Of a DNA stretch of 64,000 nucleotides, positions 1 through 14,150 are shown one piece after another; position 1 is the first letter of the stretch, and every line of letters begins with the position of its first letter. The stretch is from Marchantia polymorpha subsp. ruderalis (taxonomy: Eukaryota; Streptophyta; Marchantiopsida; Marchantiales; Marchantiaceae): contig AP031353.1 in the NCBI GenBank assembly GCA_037833965.1, positions 9,426,501-9,490,500 on the forward strand. The letters run 5' to 3'. The position numbers and the translations under genes are program-made. The notes beneath the pieces are model-generated. The model was not told where the DNA came from. It saw only the letters and a program-made list of their open reading frames with translations, and ran no database searches.

Positions 1-1752
1 AACAAAGTCAACTCATATCACAACTCGGTGTAGGGACAAGGTTGTGACGTTGACTGAAAGTCCTTCAGGAATATGTAAGGACCCATGTGGTGGTTAAATT
101 TAGTGCTCTGCAAAGCATAGGTACGATTTTATTTACAATTTGCAGCTCCAGCAAGATTTTCGTCAATGTGAATACTTCGAGTAGGCTTACCAGAGTATAA
201 GTTTCGGTATGGCTGAAAGCTTTTACTTTCAAAAAGTTACTATGATTGGAAACCGACCATGAAATCTGACTGTCTAAAAATTGTTACAAGTGTTTTCCGA
301 TCCACTTAGAATCTTTTCCTGAGAGAACTTTTGCTTTCATGGGACGTTTACTGCGTGGGGTCAGTTCGTGGACGGATCCGCGATCGGCAGTGGAGTGCCC
401 GAATCCTGGGCTAAAAATGCATACAATCTTATGCGCGTTGAGAGTGACGGGATACCCGACGTCGGTTGCGATGGGTCGTGGTCGTTTCTCACTGACATGT
501 TTTGCTGATTTCACGGGCCTTCTTCCAACCTGGCCAATTTGGTCTGATTTTCATACGAGCCACAATAACTTCTCTCCTACACATCTCAATCTTACTTCGA
601 ACCTTTCAACCGACCAAAAAGCAGAACAATTCTTCATCGTACTCCCATACAGGTTACGACAGGCGAGAAATTTACGCTATGATCTGCCTCTATTATAAGC
701 TGCTGATAACTGTTCCCCTTGGAAGTGGAACAATTACCACTTCCAAGCTTGTTCCCCTCTTAAACTCCTTCTCATTGACAAAGACACAAGTGGGCCACTT
801 CAATATCGACCCATCAAGTCCTACTTACCCATGTGGACCATGAACATAGGAAATACCCCATCACTCGTAACGTTGGTCTGGGAAATTATATGAATCGCAT
901 CCTACAGGTCCCAAATTAATCTAGGTTAATTTGTTTCCAAACAAGAGGAGTATCACAAGAAGCACTATCGACGATAAGGAACTAATATTTATTTAAGCAA
1001 TGTAAACACATTACTTAACAAATATACTTCGCAGTGAAGCAAAGAGATTGATAGTCCATTAATTTCTTTAGTCTGACATAGCATTACACAGCGAGTCTCA
1101 CATGCACGTAAGTAGTACACAGAAAGATGCGGAGACTATGGAAATGGGACACACAAATCACTTTCTTGATCTTAACCTCTCATTGTCTCAAACTGTCAGA
1201 ATGAACTCTATTGTGTTTCAAAGAGCTTCAACACTCGTTGTTATAAAGTAGTGGCAATCAATCATACACAGCATTTAGCTAGTCTAGCAATCTAGATTGA
1301 ATTAACCAAGAACTGATATTAAACCCAAGAGTAAGCGTGGTTGTGGCCTTGTTGAATCCAATGTGATTTAACATCCATGACAGTGAGTGACAACCTCTTA
1401 TCAACATGTTGGAAAAATAGTGAAAGCTGAATGAGTCCATTATCATCGAGAATAACTCAATTCATTCGAAATATATTCAATTGTAAAACATGTAAATGCA
1501 ATGTATTTTACAAGAATTTCATTGCAAAATACATTTTGCTCTCAAACCATATATACTCTACAGAATTTCTTTTCATAATATACAGATCTTTATTCCATTC
1601 AATAAGTCCAATTCTTTCGTCATAGGAATCATGATACCTGTAACGTCATCATGGCTATTTAAAAAGTGTACCCTCTGCATTCCTTAATGATGATGATGAC
1701 TTGTAATAGAACCATGTTGTATGTGGGTAGTGATAAAAATGCAATTTGAAAG
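1..1752. other. No recognised gene
   Basis: I see no conserved protein, RNA gene or clear repeat here. Open frames near 339-698 and 502-843 overlap in different frames and resemble no family known to me. Composition is mixed, becoming more AT-rich after about 900. Confidence 0.5.
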
Positions 1753-1754
1753 TA

Positions 1755-2597
1755 CAGTAGACTCCCGCTTAGTACGCATCCGTTTAAAAACGCATTATTT
1801 TCCCAAAAAATGAGAATTCAACTTTATTTAGTTCAACATGTCATGGATTGTCATGTGGCGCAAATTTTAAAGATTCTTGAGTTTGAAACGATTCAAACAA
1901 CTTGTTAAGATTATCAAATTTTTCTTTCGGTTCTTCTAAAACTTCTCAGGAGATAAAATTCTGCTCTATATCAAAAGCTTGCTTATAAAATGACTTGATT
2001 CTTTAATACAACTTTGTTTTCTAGACCCAAATCTTTCATCATCTTTATCATCTATATTCTCTTCAACCATCTTCATGTCTCCAAAACCTCTTCAACGTCT
2101 TCCAACATTGCAGTTGCAAATACTTCACTGTTTTCATCATGAACATGAACCAACTTAAAGCTCTTCTTGCCCATCATAATGATTTAAGGTTGTGATAACT
2201 TGTGCAACTTTGGTCACTGAACACTCCATCTTGTTCACTACTTCATTATTTTTGCCTTCACAAATATATTTTTCATAGAGCTTGATGATTTCTTTGATAC
2301 AACTCGGAGCATCAAGCAGATGAGTTGGACTCTAGTAATGTCGCCTGTTGTAATTTCTTCGTCTGTGTAGGGTTTAGTTCAGATTTGCTCCCGCTTGTTC
2401 CACACCTTTTTGATAGCTTCGTCAATTCTATGATATCGGATTGTTGGGACTCATTGAAATGTTTACTTATCGTTGGGTTTCTTTGACTTTGCAGAATAAC
2501 CAGAAGATCAGGAAGTGATTTTTTTAAAGAACGCACCTACCAGCTAAATACAAACCATCCTTCCGTTCAAGTTGCGTACTTAAGCGGGAGATTACCC
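1755..2597 (-). mobile_element. pogo/Tigger-like DNA element, non-autonomous or decayed
   Basis: The ends form imperfect terminal inverted repeats. The left end starts CAGTAGACTCCCGCTTA and continues GTACGCA. The right end, read on the other strand, starts GGGTAATCTCCCGCTTAA and continues GTACGCA. About 20 of 24 positions match with one gap. Both ends abut TA (1753-1754 and 2598-2599), the target duplication of the Tc1/mariner superfamily, and the end sequence resembles pogo/Tigger repeats. The interior is AT-rich. It holds short minus-strand open stretches (for example 2312-2536) rich in acidic and basic residues, interrupted by stops, which may be the remains of a transposase C-terminus. 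I could not identify the catalytic acidic triad. The superfamily call rests mainly on the termini and TA. Confidence 0.55.
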
Positions 2598-2599
2598 TA

Positions 2600-3340
2600 T
2601 AACGAGTAATATGGTAAATAGATCAAGCCCGTGGGACCCAAAGGGTCAAAAGGCTAAAAAACACAATACAAACAATCCAACTCCAAACTAGGAGAGAACC
2701 AAAAGAATCCCCTAGCTAGTGCCCAAAGCACTAGAACGGTAACTATATATGAAACCATGCTCCCACCCGAGTAATAAAAATGAATAATAAATAGTTAGAT
2801 GGTTGGATTAACCATCTCACTTGAAACAGATATAACGAAAGTAAAGGTGGCTTAAGAATAGTTTACGATCTTATCAAAGGCTTTTAAAGGCTATGCTTTT
2901 GGATGCTTTCCTGTGTTTTCGTGACATTACGTAAGGCTTTCCGAAGGGAAGCAGTATGGAGGCTTGCAGGTCAGATGGATGCTGCCGTACTACATGACCA
3001 CAAACTAAGTTCATGGTTTAAGAAAAATCAGAAGAGAAAGGGTTATTGAGAAAATCGGGTTCAAGGAAAAGAGGAAGGTCCCTCACCTCACCAGGACAAT
3101 GAAAGGAGACGGAAGTTCCGGTCTGGTTTCCGCCTTCTGTCTAGTCTACGGTCACGTTGATTTTCCGAGAAGGTTTCCGTCCGCGACCGTACAGTCAAAC
3201 GCACTTTTGGTTTCCGGCTTCGCCTACAGCTCACACTCAGACACGTACCGTCAGACGCAAAGACCCAAACAACCGATATCACGGTCGGATTCCACGGGAT
3301 AACTGGGGCAGCGAGAGGAAGGACGGGACTGGAAAGCCAG
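2600..3340. other. No recognised gene; transition to the ENA pseudogene
   Basis: Low-complexity intergenic DNA, then a GC-richer part after about 3050. The stretch at 3290-3350 may be a more decayed upstream portion of the ENA-type pseudogene that follows, but I cannot align it with confidence. Confidence 0.4.
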
Positions 3341-3563
3341 TTCTTCACGGTCCGTCAAGATTCGGACACCGGAGCTGCGGGAGCAAGTCGTTCTTCAAGG
3401 CTTCGCCGGAGGCTACCGAGACGTGCGATTTTCTGAGGGAAGGACGGCGAGGATGAGATGCGAGATCGGACAACAGATGCTCTGCCCGGATCTCGTCGTC
3501 GTGCGATGAGTGCCTCGGCGTTCGGCGCAATGCCGAAGCAAGAGGTCGATCGACGAGATGGAC

Positions 3564-3571
3564 GATCTTCC
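3564..3571. repeat. Left target-site duplication of the hAT element
   Basis: GATCTTCC, identical to the 8 bases at 4117-4124 on the other side of the element. Confidence 0.88.
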
Positions 3572-4116
3572 TAGGCTTGGCCACGGTCCGGTCCGGACCG
3601 ACGGTTAACCGGTTTATCGTCGGGACCGGTTAACCGGTCCCAGATTTCTTCGGAGCGGTTAACCGATCCGAAAAGAAAATCTCCTGTAGGTACCCAATTC
3701 GTGACTCAGTGTGAGAAAATTCGTGAGAAAATTTTCTCACGAATTGAGACATTGATCACGATCGAGGTGCACATGTCTGGAATCGAAGAGAGAATAAAAG
3801 CCTCTCCCGACTTGTAATTCAGCAAAACTCAGATTAATATCCGTCATGATTAACTCGGGGTGAGATGACGATCAATGTCAGTCATGGGTTAGAAAAATCG
3901 CGTCGGGACGTGCAGAGGGTCCCCTCGGTCCCTCCCCATCTCTTTCCCTCCGCCATCACTCCCCAGACACAAATCACCTCGACCCCTCCCCATCGGTCAC
4001 GTAGGGGTCCGGATCGATGGTTAACCGGTTAAAACATCGGTTAACCGTTAACCCACACGGACCAATACTGGACCGGCTAACCGGTCCACAAATTTTCCGG
4101 CCCGTGGCCAAGCCTA
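3572..4116. mobile_element. Non-autonomous hAT-type element with 8-bp target duplication
   Basis: A 15-bp perfect terminal inverted repeat, TAGGCTTGGCCACGG at 3572-3586 and its complement at 4102-4116, is flanked by the exact 8-bp duplication GATCTTCC at 3564-3571 and 4117-4124. An 8-bp duplication with TAGG-type ends is the signature of hAT elements. Both ends carry subterminal copies of GGTTAACCGGT: three on the left (3603, 3628, 3657) and three on the right (4019, 4039, and a GGCTAACC variant at 4075), the arrangement used for transposase binding in this superfamily. There is no transposase frame, so it would have to be moved by an element elsewhere. It interrupts the ENA pseudogene: removing it and one duplication restores the run SIDEMDDLPLVM across the joint. 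Confidence 0.9.
3718..3745. repeat. 28-bp perfect palindrome inside the hAT element
   Basis: AATTCGTGAGAAAA is followed directly by its exact reverse complement. It lies about 150 bp inside the left end of the hAT element, with a partial copy (GTGAGAAAAT) just before it. Confidence 0.85.
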
Positions 4117-4124
4117 GATCTTCC
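4117..4124. repeat. Right target-site duplication of the hAT element
   Basis: GATCTTCC, identical to the 8 bases at 3564-3571. It falls within codons for Asp-Leu-Pro of the interrupted ATPase sequence. Confidence 0.88.
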
Positions 4125-4969
4125 TCTCGTCATGCACTCCATCGACAACGAAGCTGGACACGATCGAGGCGTGGCACGGGAGGAACGAGTTCGTTTGCAT
4201 GGCGGCAGATGGGATCAGCGATGCTCCCCGACAGCCGATGTGGGTCAGGCGATGTTGCCAAAAAGCGCAGCCACATCGTCGCCGGACGACCATTTTGCCC
4301 CCATCGTCCAAGCCTTCGCCGAGGGAAGGAGGACTTTCTTAAATCTTCGTGCTTCGTGGTGCTGCTGATGGGTTTAGTTATCAGAAACCGCAATGGAATG
4401 TCTATGTTCAGTTCTCCCCGGTCCGATTTCCGTTCTTGAACATCATTCTTCTCCAAAAGTCTCGAAAGTGCTTCCGAGAATGTCATGAAAGTTCCCCTCA
4501 CCGTGAAGAGCTCACAGTCGGTATTTTTAGTCATGGCATTATCATGCGAAGCCTGATTCTCACCGATTGGTGTCTCCTGATTTATGCCTTGGGCGATCAC
4601 GAGCTGGGTGTAGATTGCAGCACATAAGAAACGCAGAAAACTGTAGCACTTTTTCGTGCTCGGGCCAGCATTCTGGTGGCCTTCACGTGGATGCTACTGC
4701 TGCTGCACGCTTACAAATGTTGCCACACGCGAGCTAGTTCGTTCACTATGCATGCAGGCGGGCCTGCGAATTTTGTCAGCAACAAGTGTCTCGGTGTGGG
4801 GAGTATTCGTGGGATCTTGATGCGCATTCCGTGTGTAAACCAGGCCTCGACTCCCAAGCCTTCAAAGCGCAGCCCTTCCACTGGGAATGGAGTCTGGTCA
4901 TCGGCAGCGTCATAGCTTTGGCTTTCTTCTCAGAATTCGACAAGTTTCTGAAAAGACTAATATTGTAGC

Positions 4970-5727
4970 GAGCTGTTTTATGACAGCGGACGCGTCTGCC
5001 TCGTTTTGACCAATGTAGGAGTGATTGTGCAGGTTATAAAAACTCGTTCGAATACGAAGTTGCACCACTTTATACAGATCTTTGGACGATACTCTTTCGT
5101 TATGTTATCGATACACTTCTCTTCAATGTCGAGTGTCTCTGCGTTGCGAGAAAGGTGTGCGTGTCTGAGATCAGCGCGACGCAGCACAAGCAGACGGGCA
5201 TTGAAAAGTGCTCATGTATGCCAAGTTCGTGAAAGATGTCAGTATCCGTGGATATGACAAGCTCCTGGTGACAGCCATCGAGCAAGGACGATGCGAGTAT
5301 CAAAGAGAACTTAGAGGCTCATGACACAAACCTGGCCTTTGATCAATCATATGCAGTGGCGATGAATTCCACCAGCTGGCTACGAATGACTAGAATGCAC
5401 GACGGTCGGGCCTGCAAGAAGTATCCTGAGAGTCATCTTGTGCAAACTCGAGTTGCCTAAAAGATGAGCAGGTTTCTTGCATCGGATCTGAGACGGTGAC
5501 CAAATTTCACCATACTGCTTCTGCTGTCTACCCGTAGGAGGCTAACATCTAGAATAAGATTATGGGCATCACTCAGAGGGTGAATGGGGACGTGAAACAT
5601 CTGAAAAACTCGATCCTGGGCTGAAGTGAACTACTCCTCAAGGAAATGCCTCATTTCAAAGCACTCCATGGTATAAATGCCGTCGGGAGCCTGGGCTTCG
5701 AATGCTCGGCACGGAGGGCAAAGGAGC
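4970..5727. other. Intergenic, no recognised gene
   Basis: Between the ENA pseudogene and the 3' end of the minus-strand expansin gene. Short open frames on both strands overlap and match nothing I know. The part next to 5727 is presumably expansin 3' UTR. Confidence 0.45.
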
Positions 5728-6664
5728 TCAAAACTGTCCTCCTTCGTAAGTCTGTCCATACCTCCAGTACTCGTTGGCCACATCGTTGACGGTAATAGTT
5801 CTCCCATCGCTGATGGTGACCATGAACGAGAGAGCCTGGTGCTCGAGCACGACACCCGTGGTCCACAACTGACCCCAGCTCCGAGTCATGGAGATCCACC
5901 GACCCTCAGACGAGCCTTTGATGGACATCGCCGTGACGTCGCCCGTGCCCGCCACGTTGTAAACCAGGACCTGCAGGAAGTAAGTGAAGCCGTAGAGGCG
6001 ATACCGAATTTCGCCGCTCCTCTGGCAGTTCACGCGCTGATAGTCGACGTGCACAACGCCGGCATTGTAAGGGGCGATCTGCACGAAGGCCGGCTCCGCA
6101 AGGTCGAAGTGGGATCTGGGCGCGTCGCACCATCCTCCTTTGCTTCCCTGCGGGCAATAGTTAGTTGCAGTCACCGTGATTCTTCCGCGCAGGCAGCGAA
6201 GGTTGCCGTAGGGCACGTAGGTGCACACGAGCTGGAAGCAAGCTCCACATGTTTTGCCGTGGTCGAAGATTGCAGAACTCAGAGCAGCGTTCATCGTCCC
6301 GTAGCCCATCGCCAGCACGTTTGGATATGCGCACGCACCAGCTGTACAAGCAAGAGATCAGAGATAGAACAGTAGATTGACGATTAGAAACTTGCTCTCT
6401 CACGCTATGATGCGTGATTGATGCATCGCTTCTACTACTGACTTTCACTAGTAGTCTCAAGTAGGCCTTGACACAGCGTCATACGTTTTCATCGTATGCC
6501 CGATAATTCACAGGATTCAGAGTTTGAAGGGACATACTATTTGTGCCTGAAGCATCGTTCCCACCGTAGAATGTGGCAGTCGCTGGTATACAATCGACTG
6601 ATTGTCTACACAAGAGCATGAAGCTGATGAGAAACGTCGTGCTGTTCAATATCATTGTCCTCAT
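5728..6664 (-). CDS. Alpha-expansin, secreted cell-wall loosening protein
   Basis: Expansins loosen the plant wall at acid pH by disturbing cellulose-matrix contacts without hydrolysis. There are two coding exons, 6664-6538 and 6341-5728, joined in phase 1. The intron at 6537-6342 starts GTATGT and ends TACAG. The product is 246 residues, the usual length. Residues 1-25 form a hydrophobic secretion signal ending SVDC. TFYGGNDASGTNTGACAYPN opens the double-psi beta-barrel domain. WCDAPRSHFDLAEPAF carries the HFD motif at residues 120-122, in the alpha-expansin form. The C-terminal CBM63-like domain (about 165-246) keeps the aromatic surface residues of WISMTRSWGQLW and ends GQTYEGGQF. The ATG at 6664-6662 is chosen because it is the first ATG before the signal sequence; open frame upstream lacks another ATG. 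Conserved cysteines are present, so the protein looks functional. The intron splits the codon just before GACAYPN. Confidence 0.93.
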
Positions 6665-6898
6665 GGCGGCCGATGTTGTATTACATGCGTGTATCAGAAG
6701 CACGAGCTGGCAGATACTGCTAGCACTCAGAAGTCGATTAAACTTTTCCCTTCGAGTACAAGCACTTCAAGTGCGGGACGCGAAAACTCGAGCTTGTACG
6801 TGCTGCTGTTGTAGGATGCAGGACAAACGCGACCTCGGTCTCAGACTGATGCTTTCTGCATTGTACTCCTCTGTCTGTATATTGCCCCTCTGTCAGCC

Positions 6899-6907
6899 TA
6901 ATATATG
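6899..6907 (-). promoter_or_regulatory. Possible TATA box for the expansin gene
   Basis: On the minus strand the sequence reads GCATATATT, about 235 bases before the expansin ATG. The position fits a core promoter with a moderate 5' UTR, but similar strings are common by chance. Confidence 0.25.
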
Positions 6908-6949
6908 CGGCTGCCTTTACAGTCTGACTGACTGATTTACTCACTCCCT

Positions 6950-9900
6950 CACTTTATCGCATCACTTGCCATTCTCTCAGAAAGCAATTCTAACACGGAG
7001 GCTTGGACCTGCTTTCAGCCAGACTGTAGAAATTGGAGGTGACCCCATGCCACGTATCAGACGATCCCATCAGTCGAAGTCGAGGTCAGGAGCACTGCTC
7101 AGACCTCCCAATCCTCACTCAAGGCTCGTTTGCCCTCACGACTCCCAGGACCTGGAGCTCAGGTCCAAGACAGGTTAAAGGTCACATAGCACACAAAGTG
7201 GAGGATTTGGTCACACGGATGAACGTGTGAACGCACTTTAACGAAGATTTCAGAGCCAGGTACAGTTCCATCCAGGCCTCACGAACGTGCTTAATATGGG
7301 AATTATACAGGCGGCTGCATTATCAGCTCGAAATTGCATCACTGAAGTGAAAGACGACCTGACACAGAGTTCTCACAACATGCTGTACATATTAGCGACC
7401 ACATTACAGTGTGGTGGACGCTGGTGGGATTAGATACTTACACTCAAACTCAAGTCACTGCAATCATAACCAGCTAATGCACGTTCCGGGAGTCCTCGTC
7501 TCCCTGGGCTCTGAAAGTTGCACATGCCGGTCCAGAAGTCGAGTGTGAAACAGAACATCAATGTGATGGGTCGGTCCACGGAAAGAAAACCTGGCAAATC
7601 TGTCCCCTTGCTCCATCTGCTCGGTACCTACTGCGCCAGGTGCCACTGCCGATTCGACCGACCTCCGAGCAAGCAAGCATGCGAGGAACGTCCACGGGGA
7701 CTCCCGTCCAGTCAGCAAGTGAGTCAATCATCTTCTCGAACAGTGAATCGCATTCGTGAATCTGTTCCTTACTAAGCTGAAACTCTAATTGGAGACCAGG
7801 GCTACGTGCATTTCAATGCTGAGTCGGCCTCCTTCATAATTTTCCTTTCTTAAACGCCACCATGTCTTCTGCATCGTCTGAGCTCTCGTAGCAGCAGAGT
7901 GGCTCCCAATCAGGAAATACGTATAGCAGAACTGTGTTCTTCTCAAATCAATTCTTCAAGGGAGGACAAACGGGAGAACAGTCATTCGTCGGATCCATTA
8001 TGTGTAAAAGTTGTCAGGGAAAACCACACCACTTTTTTCTTCCATTAAAACTCGAGATGCTTCAGACACGAAGCTGTTGGTCAAACTTACTGGCTGACCA
8101 GAACACTGAATTTCTTTCTCGACAAGTTTCCTCACGCGGAAGAAAATGACGTTCAAGAGTGGGCAAAGGCTGGAGAAGAAACAATGCCGAAAAAGAAGAA
8201 GGTCATTTTCAACACTAGCTTGCAAGTCGTCGCCTGTGGTCCAAAGGTAATCAATCCTTCTTCATCCGCTCTTTGTCGCCTGTGAATTGAACATCCATCC
8301 AACGTTCAATTTAGTTGAGCTCGCCGAATAAGTACGCGCAGTTCATAGTGCTCTTCATGTTCACCAAAACTGACTGTCATTAGGATGAATTTTCCAGACC
8401 TCGAGTGCTGGGAAAGTGCTCTTATCTTCACTTTGTTTCATTGTCATCCAGCATCAGCTCTGTTGGTGGCGGGATGCCATAAGGAGGTGGATACTGCGAT
8501 GCAAGAAGGGTTCTCGGATCGTTCACTATGCTGACTGCTCACACTTCGAATGGAGTGGAGAGGTGGCTCAAAGGACATTGAAATTTGCAAATGGTCACCA
8601 GATGATAATCTGGAACAGCTTCACGGCGCATCAGACAAGGCTTCAGGTACGGTACGACGACGACGGTGAAACACGTAGTAAGCTTTCAGACCCTGCCACT
8701 GACCCCAGTGACGTCCATCAGAAGATGATCCACTGGCACCCTTCAAGTTCCCCTGATCGCAGGGACGAAGTCTTCAAGTTTGAAAAGGCCGCGAGCACGA
8801 CACCAGGTGCAGAGATTGTCCCCAGCAGCTTCAGGGATTTGAATTTCCCGGACGCCAACTCTTCGGATTTGATTGTCGAAGGTGATATAGCACACTGCGT
8901 CTGGACTGTGGCATCAGATAAACCCAGAGCTCATTGGTTCATCTGAGCCGAAAATACTTTCTCATCGCTGGCTTCTAGCCCTCCCGCCCAGCCATCTGAA
9001 GTGGATCAGTGTCTTTCGCAGTCCATTCACCGAAGCATTTTTTGCAGTTCATGGCGACTCCCTGCTTTGCTCATTCATCGTATACAAGGACAGATGAGTG
9101 CGGATAAGGAGACTGATCGAGAATTACATTTCTGCAAGGTCGCGAGCTGACCTCGTGTGCCCAGTACTTCATCACAGGAGCTGTGTAAAGCACTGCGTAT
9201 GCTCCTCTATGACCACTATACGGACATGAAGATAGATTGGTAGGCCATGCCAAAGAGTTGGCCGGGGCGAGGCAAGATATTCGAGGGAAAGGCATTGTGG
9301 TCTGCGCAGCCTCGCCGCTAAACACAGCGAGGACACTGAAATCGCGCACCACAACTTCTTGTGAGTCACGAACAAGTCTTCTGCCGTTCAACTCTCCGAT
9401 CGGTCGAACTGTCTGATGCACTGAATCTGATTGCAAACACGGTACGAGAAACGAAGAGTACTTGCTAATTTGCGGACGGTCCGGTCCGAATGCCCCAACG
9501 AACGGAATCCTCCGGCCCTGACTAGAGTGTGCAGCACTCAGGGTGGAAGTGAGATTTTCGGTCTGATTGTTGTCTACTTAAGTGTACACATAGTCAAGAA
9601 TGTTGTTGTTGATTTGGGTTGATCTGGGTGTAGAAGAGTTAGTCGATTTCGGGAATCAGCATTCCACCATCCAGCCCGCATACGGTACAGTACTGCTTCG
9701 CTGATTCATTTAAGTGTTCCAGTATTTCGTGGACATAGTGAGTCTTGTGGAGGTTGGTTGGAATCTCTGGATGCAGTTGTCCTTTCTCCTGGATCTCATT
9801 CCATTCTCGACTGCCTAGAAGTACCGTATGAATGTGTACCGTCTACTGTGCAACCCATTACAAGGTTTAACTGAAATAAAAATGAAGAAGTCACATATAC

Positions 9901-10300
9901 AGGATCAATTGCAGAGCATAGTGACCTTCCAAAAGAGTTTACTACATTAGTTGATGATGTAAAATGCTCATATCAAGAAATTTCCCACCGCTATTTACAC
10001 ATGTATGCTTGCTCCGATTTTGTGATGCGCTTCAGTCTTCAGTCTTTCCTCCTCACTCCAGGTGCTCGACTCCGACTTCCATTTACGTTGGTGGAATGAG
10101 GCTCTTGTTAGGAGCACATGTAGAGACGACTGAGTCAAGCGGAACCAGAATGCATTCGGTGCAGAAGAGTTTAACCTTTTGTGTCACCTACAGAATCAGC
10201 ATGGAAATGTACTCTAATTTGACCTAGTTCCGACTCGCATGGAACCAGAAGCCATGAGTATGGACCAAAAGGAAAAAATTGAGCAGAAGTCAAAACTCAA
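6950..10300. other. 3.3 kb without a recognised gene
   Basis: Composition is similar to the genic DNA around it, but no conserved family is visible. The longest open stretches are 8416-8946 (+, 176 codons, see its own entry), 9071-9436 (-) and 7464-7727 (-). A short plus-strand stretch at about 8149-8248 reads EWAKAGEETMPKKKKVIFN followed by TSLQVVACGPK and then a GTAATC possible donor; it could be a lone exon or chance. These may be decayed genes, or exons of a gene I do not recognise. Confidence 0.4.
8416..8946 (+). CDS. Unrecognised open frame, 176 codons
   Basis: This frame is longer than most chance frames nearby. It uses GTG rather than ATG as its first listed codon, so it would more likely be an internal exon or a pseudogene than a complete gene. 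The middle (from about residue 37) reads like a soluble protein: HYADCSHFEWSGEVAQRTLK, then NGHQMIIWNSFTAHQTRLQV and an acidic stretch. I see no signal peptide, membrane segment or known motif. I cannot name a family. Confidence 0.22.
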   Translation: MLLSSLCFIVIQHQLCWWRDAIRRWILRCKKGSRIVHYADCSHFEWSGEVAQRTLKFANGHQMIIWNSFTAHQTRLQVRYDDDGETRSKLSDPATDPSDVHQKMIHWHPSSSPDRRDEVFKFEKAASTTPGAEIVPSSFRDLNFPDANSSDLIVEGDIAHCVWTVASDKPRAHWFI

Positions 10301-10321
10301 ACGGTTTAAAATCACCAAGTA

Positions 10322-10327
10322 TTTATT
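10322..10327 (-). terminator. Possible poly(A) signal of the J-domain/ferredoxin gene
   Basis: AATAAA on the minus strand about 345 bases after the stop codon. A position and motif match only. Confidence 0.3.
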
Positions 10328-10671
10328 TCTGAGTATCCACGAATGTTTATCGCACCATAGTTACATGAAAGTTGGATGGCAGAGAAATATTGTCTACAAG
10401 CCCTCTACGTAGTACCTTAGAGCCTTAGACAAGCTTGGTGGAAGAATGCTTAACACTTCTCAAGAGATCGGAAGTACTGCTGGATTGCATGGGACTCAAT
10501 TTAACTAACCACAGCACTCGGAAGACGTCACAAGATCCATGAGTGCATCTATATACAGTCCTCATACACCAAGAGGGCATTCACGGCTTAGTTACAAAAT
10601 ATACAGGAAAGTTATCGAGACGGCGAAATGTGCAATGGAAGAAAGAGGTGCAGTTCAGGGCTCTATAAGCC

Positions 10672-13619
<2,948 letters not shown>

Positions 13620-14150
13620 TTCGCGAGTCTCGTCGCAACCTGCAGGCTGCGAGTCTCGGCCCCGGCAGAGACGAAAGCTCGGTCGGAGAGCGACTCAGAA
13701 GCCGAGTCGTCGTCAAATGTGGTGCCATCCTTTCTCTGCCCTTCCGAGTCGATCGACTCGCTCTCGCTCGCACCAGAACAACGAAATTCGTCAGAGCTCA
13801 GAATCGGGGAAATCCTCGTCTTGCCCACAGTCCGAGCAGAGCGACTGTCGAATTGTCGAGCGCTCGTCCGAGCTTCGATGGTCTGGCCTGCAGAGCCATC
13901 GGAGCCTGGGAATTCATGCATGTAACTGAGATTTTTACCCGTGTCGGTCAGGGAATCTGGCATCCGCACTGTCGAAACCACTGATCGGAGGCAAAAGGTG
14001 GCCATATGACGACGACCGTCATCATAATTATCTCGACAGAATGAACGATTCACAATTCTACACCAGCGGAGCTTTGGATAGTCGAACTGGCGGGCCTTCG
14101 TGACTCGTCACGTCCATCGTCGCGACGTCGCAACTCTACAACTGAAGAGG
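13620..14150. other. GC-rich upstream region of the J-domain/ferredoxin gene
   Basis: Long frames are open on both strands because the DNA is GC-rich and stop-poor (for example 13085-14053 minus and 13443-13925 plus). None has a recognisable domain. Probably 5' UTR and promoter. The DNA turns abruptly AT-rich at about 14.15 kb. Confidence 0.4.

Larger units (their letters stand above)
3360..4968 (+). pseudogene. ENA-type (P-type IID) Na+ ATPase pseudogene, 3' part, split by a hAT element
   Basis: ENA pumps are plasma-membrane P-type ATPases that export Na+ (some also K+) at the cost of ATP, known from fungi, protists and bryophytes. Fragments in correct order but shifting frames are visible. 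Before the insertion: MSASAFGAMPKQEVD and SIDEMDDLP. After it: LPLVM, TTKLDTIEAWHGRNEFVCM, ADGISDAP (decayed GDGxNDxP hinge motif), TADVGQAM, PDDHFAPIVQAFAEGRRTFL, FSPVRFPFLN, PHREELTVGIFSHGIIM, YALGDHELGVDC, FRARASILVAFTWMLLLLHA, and the last membrane segment FHWEWSLVIGSVIALAFFSE followed by FDKFLKR. Damage seen: several frameshifts, an in-frame TAA at 4625-4627, a frame change near 4790-4830, a hinge GD changed to AD, and the 545-bp insertion at 3572-4116. The N-terminal two thirds, including the phosphorylation motif, is not in the window before it. The family call is strong; the upstream limit is approximate. Confidence 0.8.
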
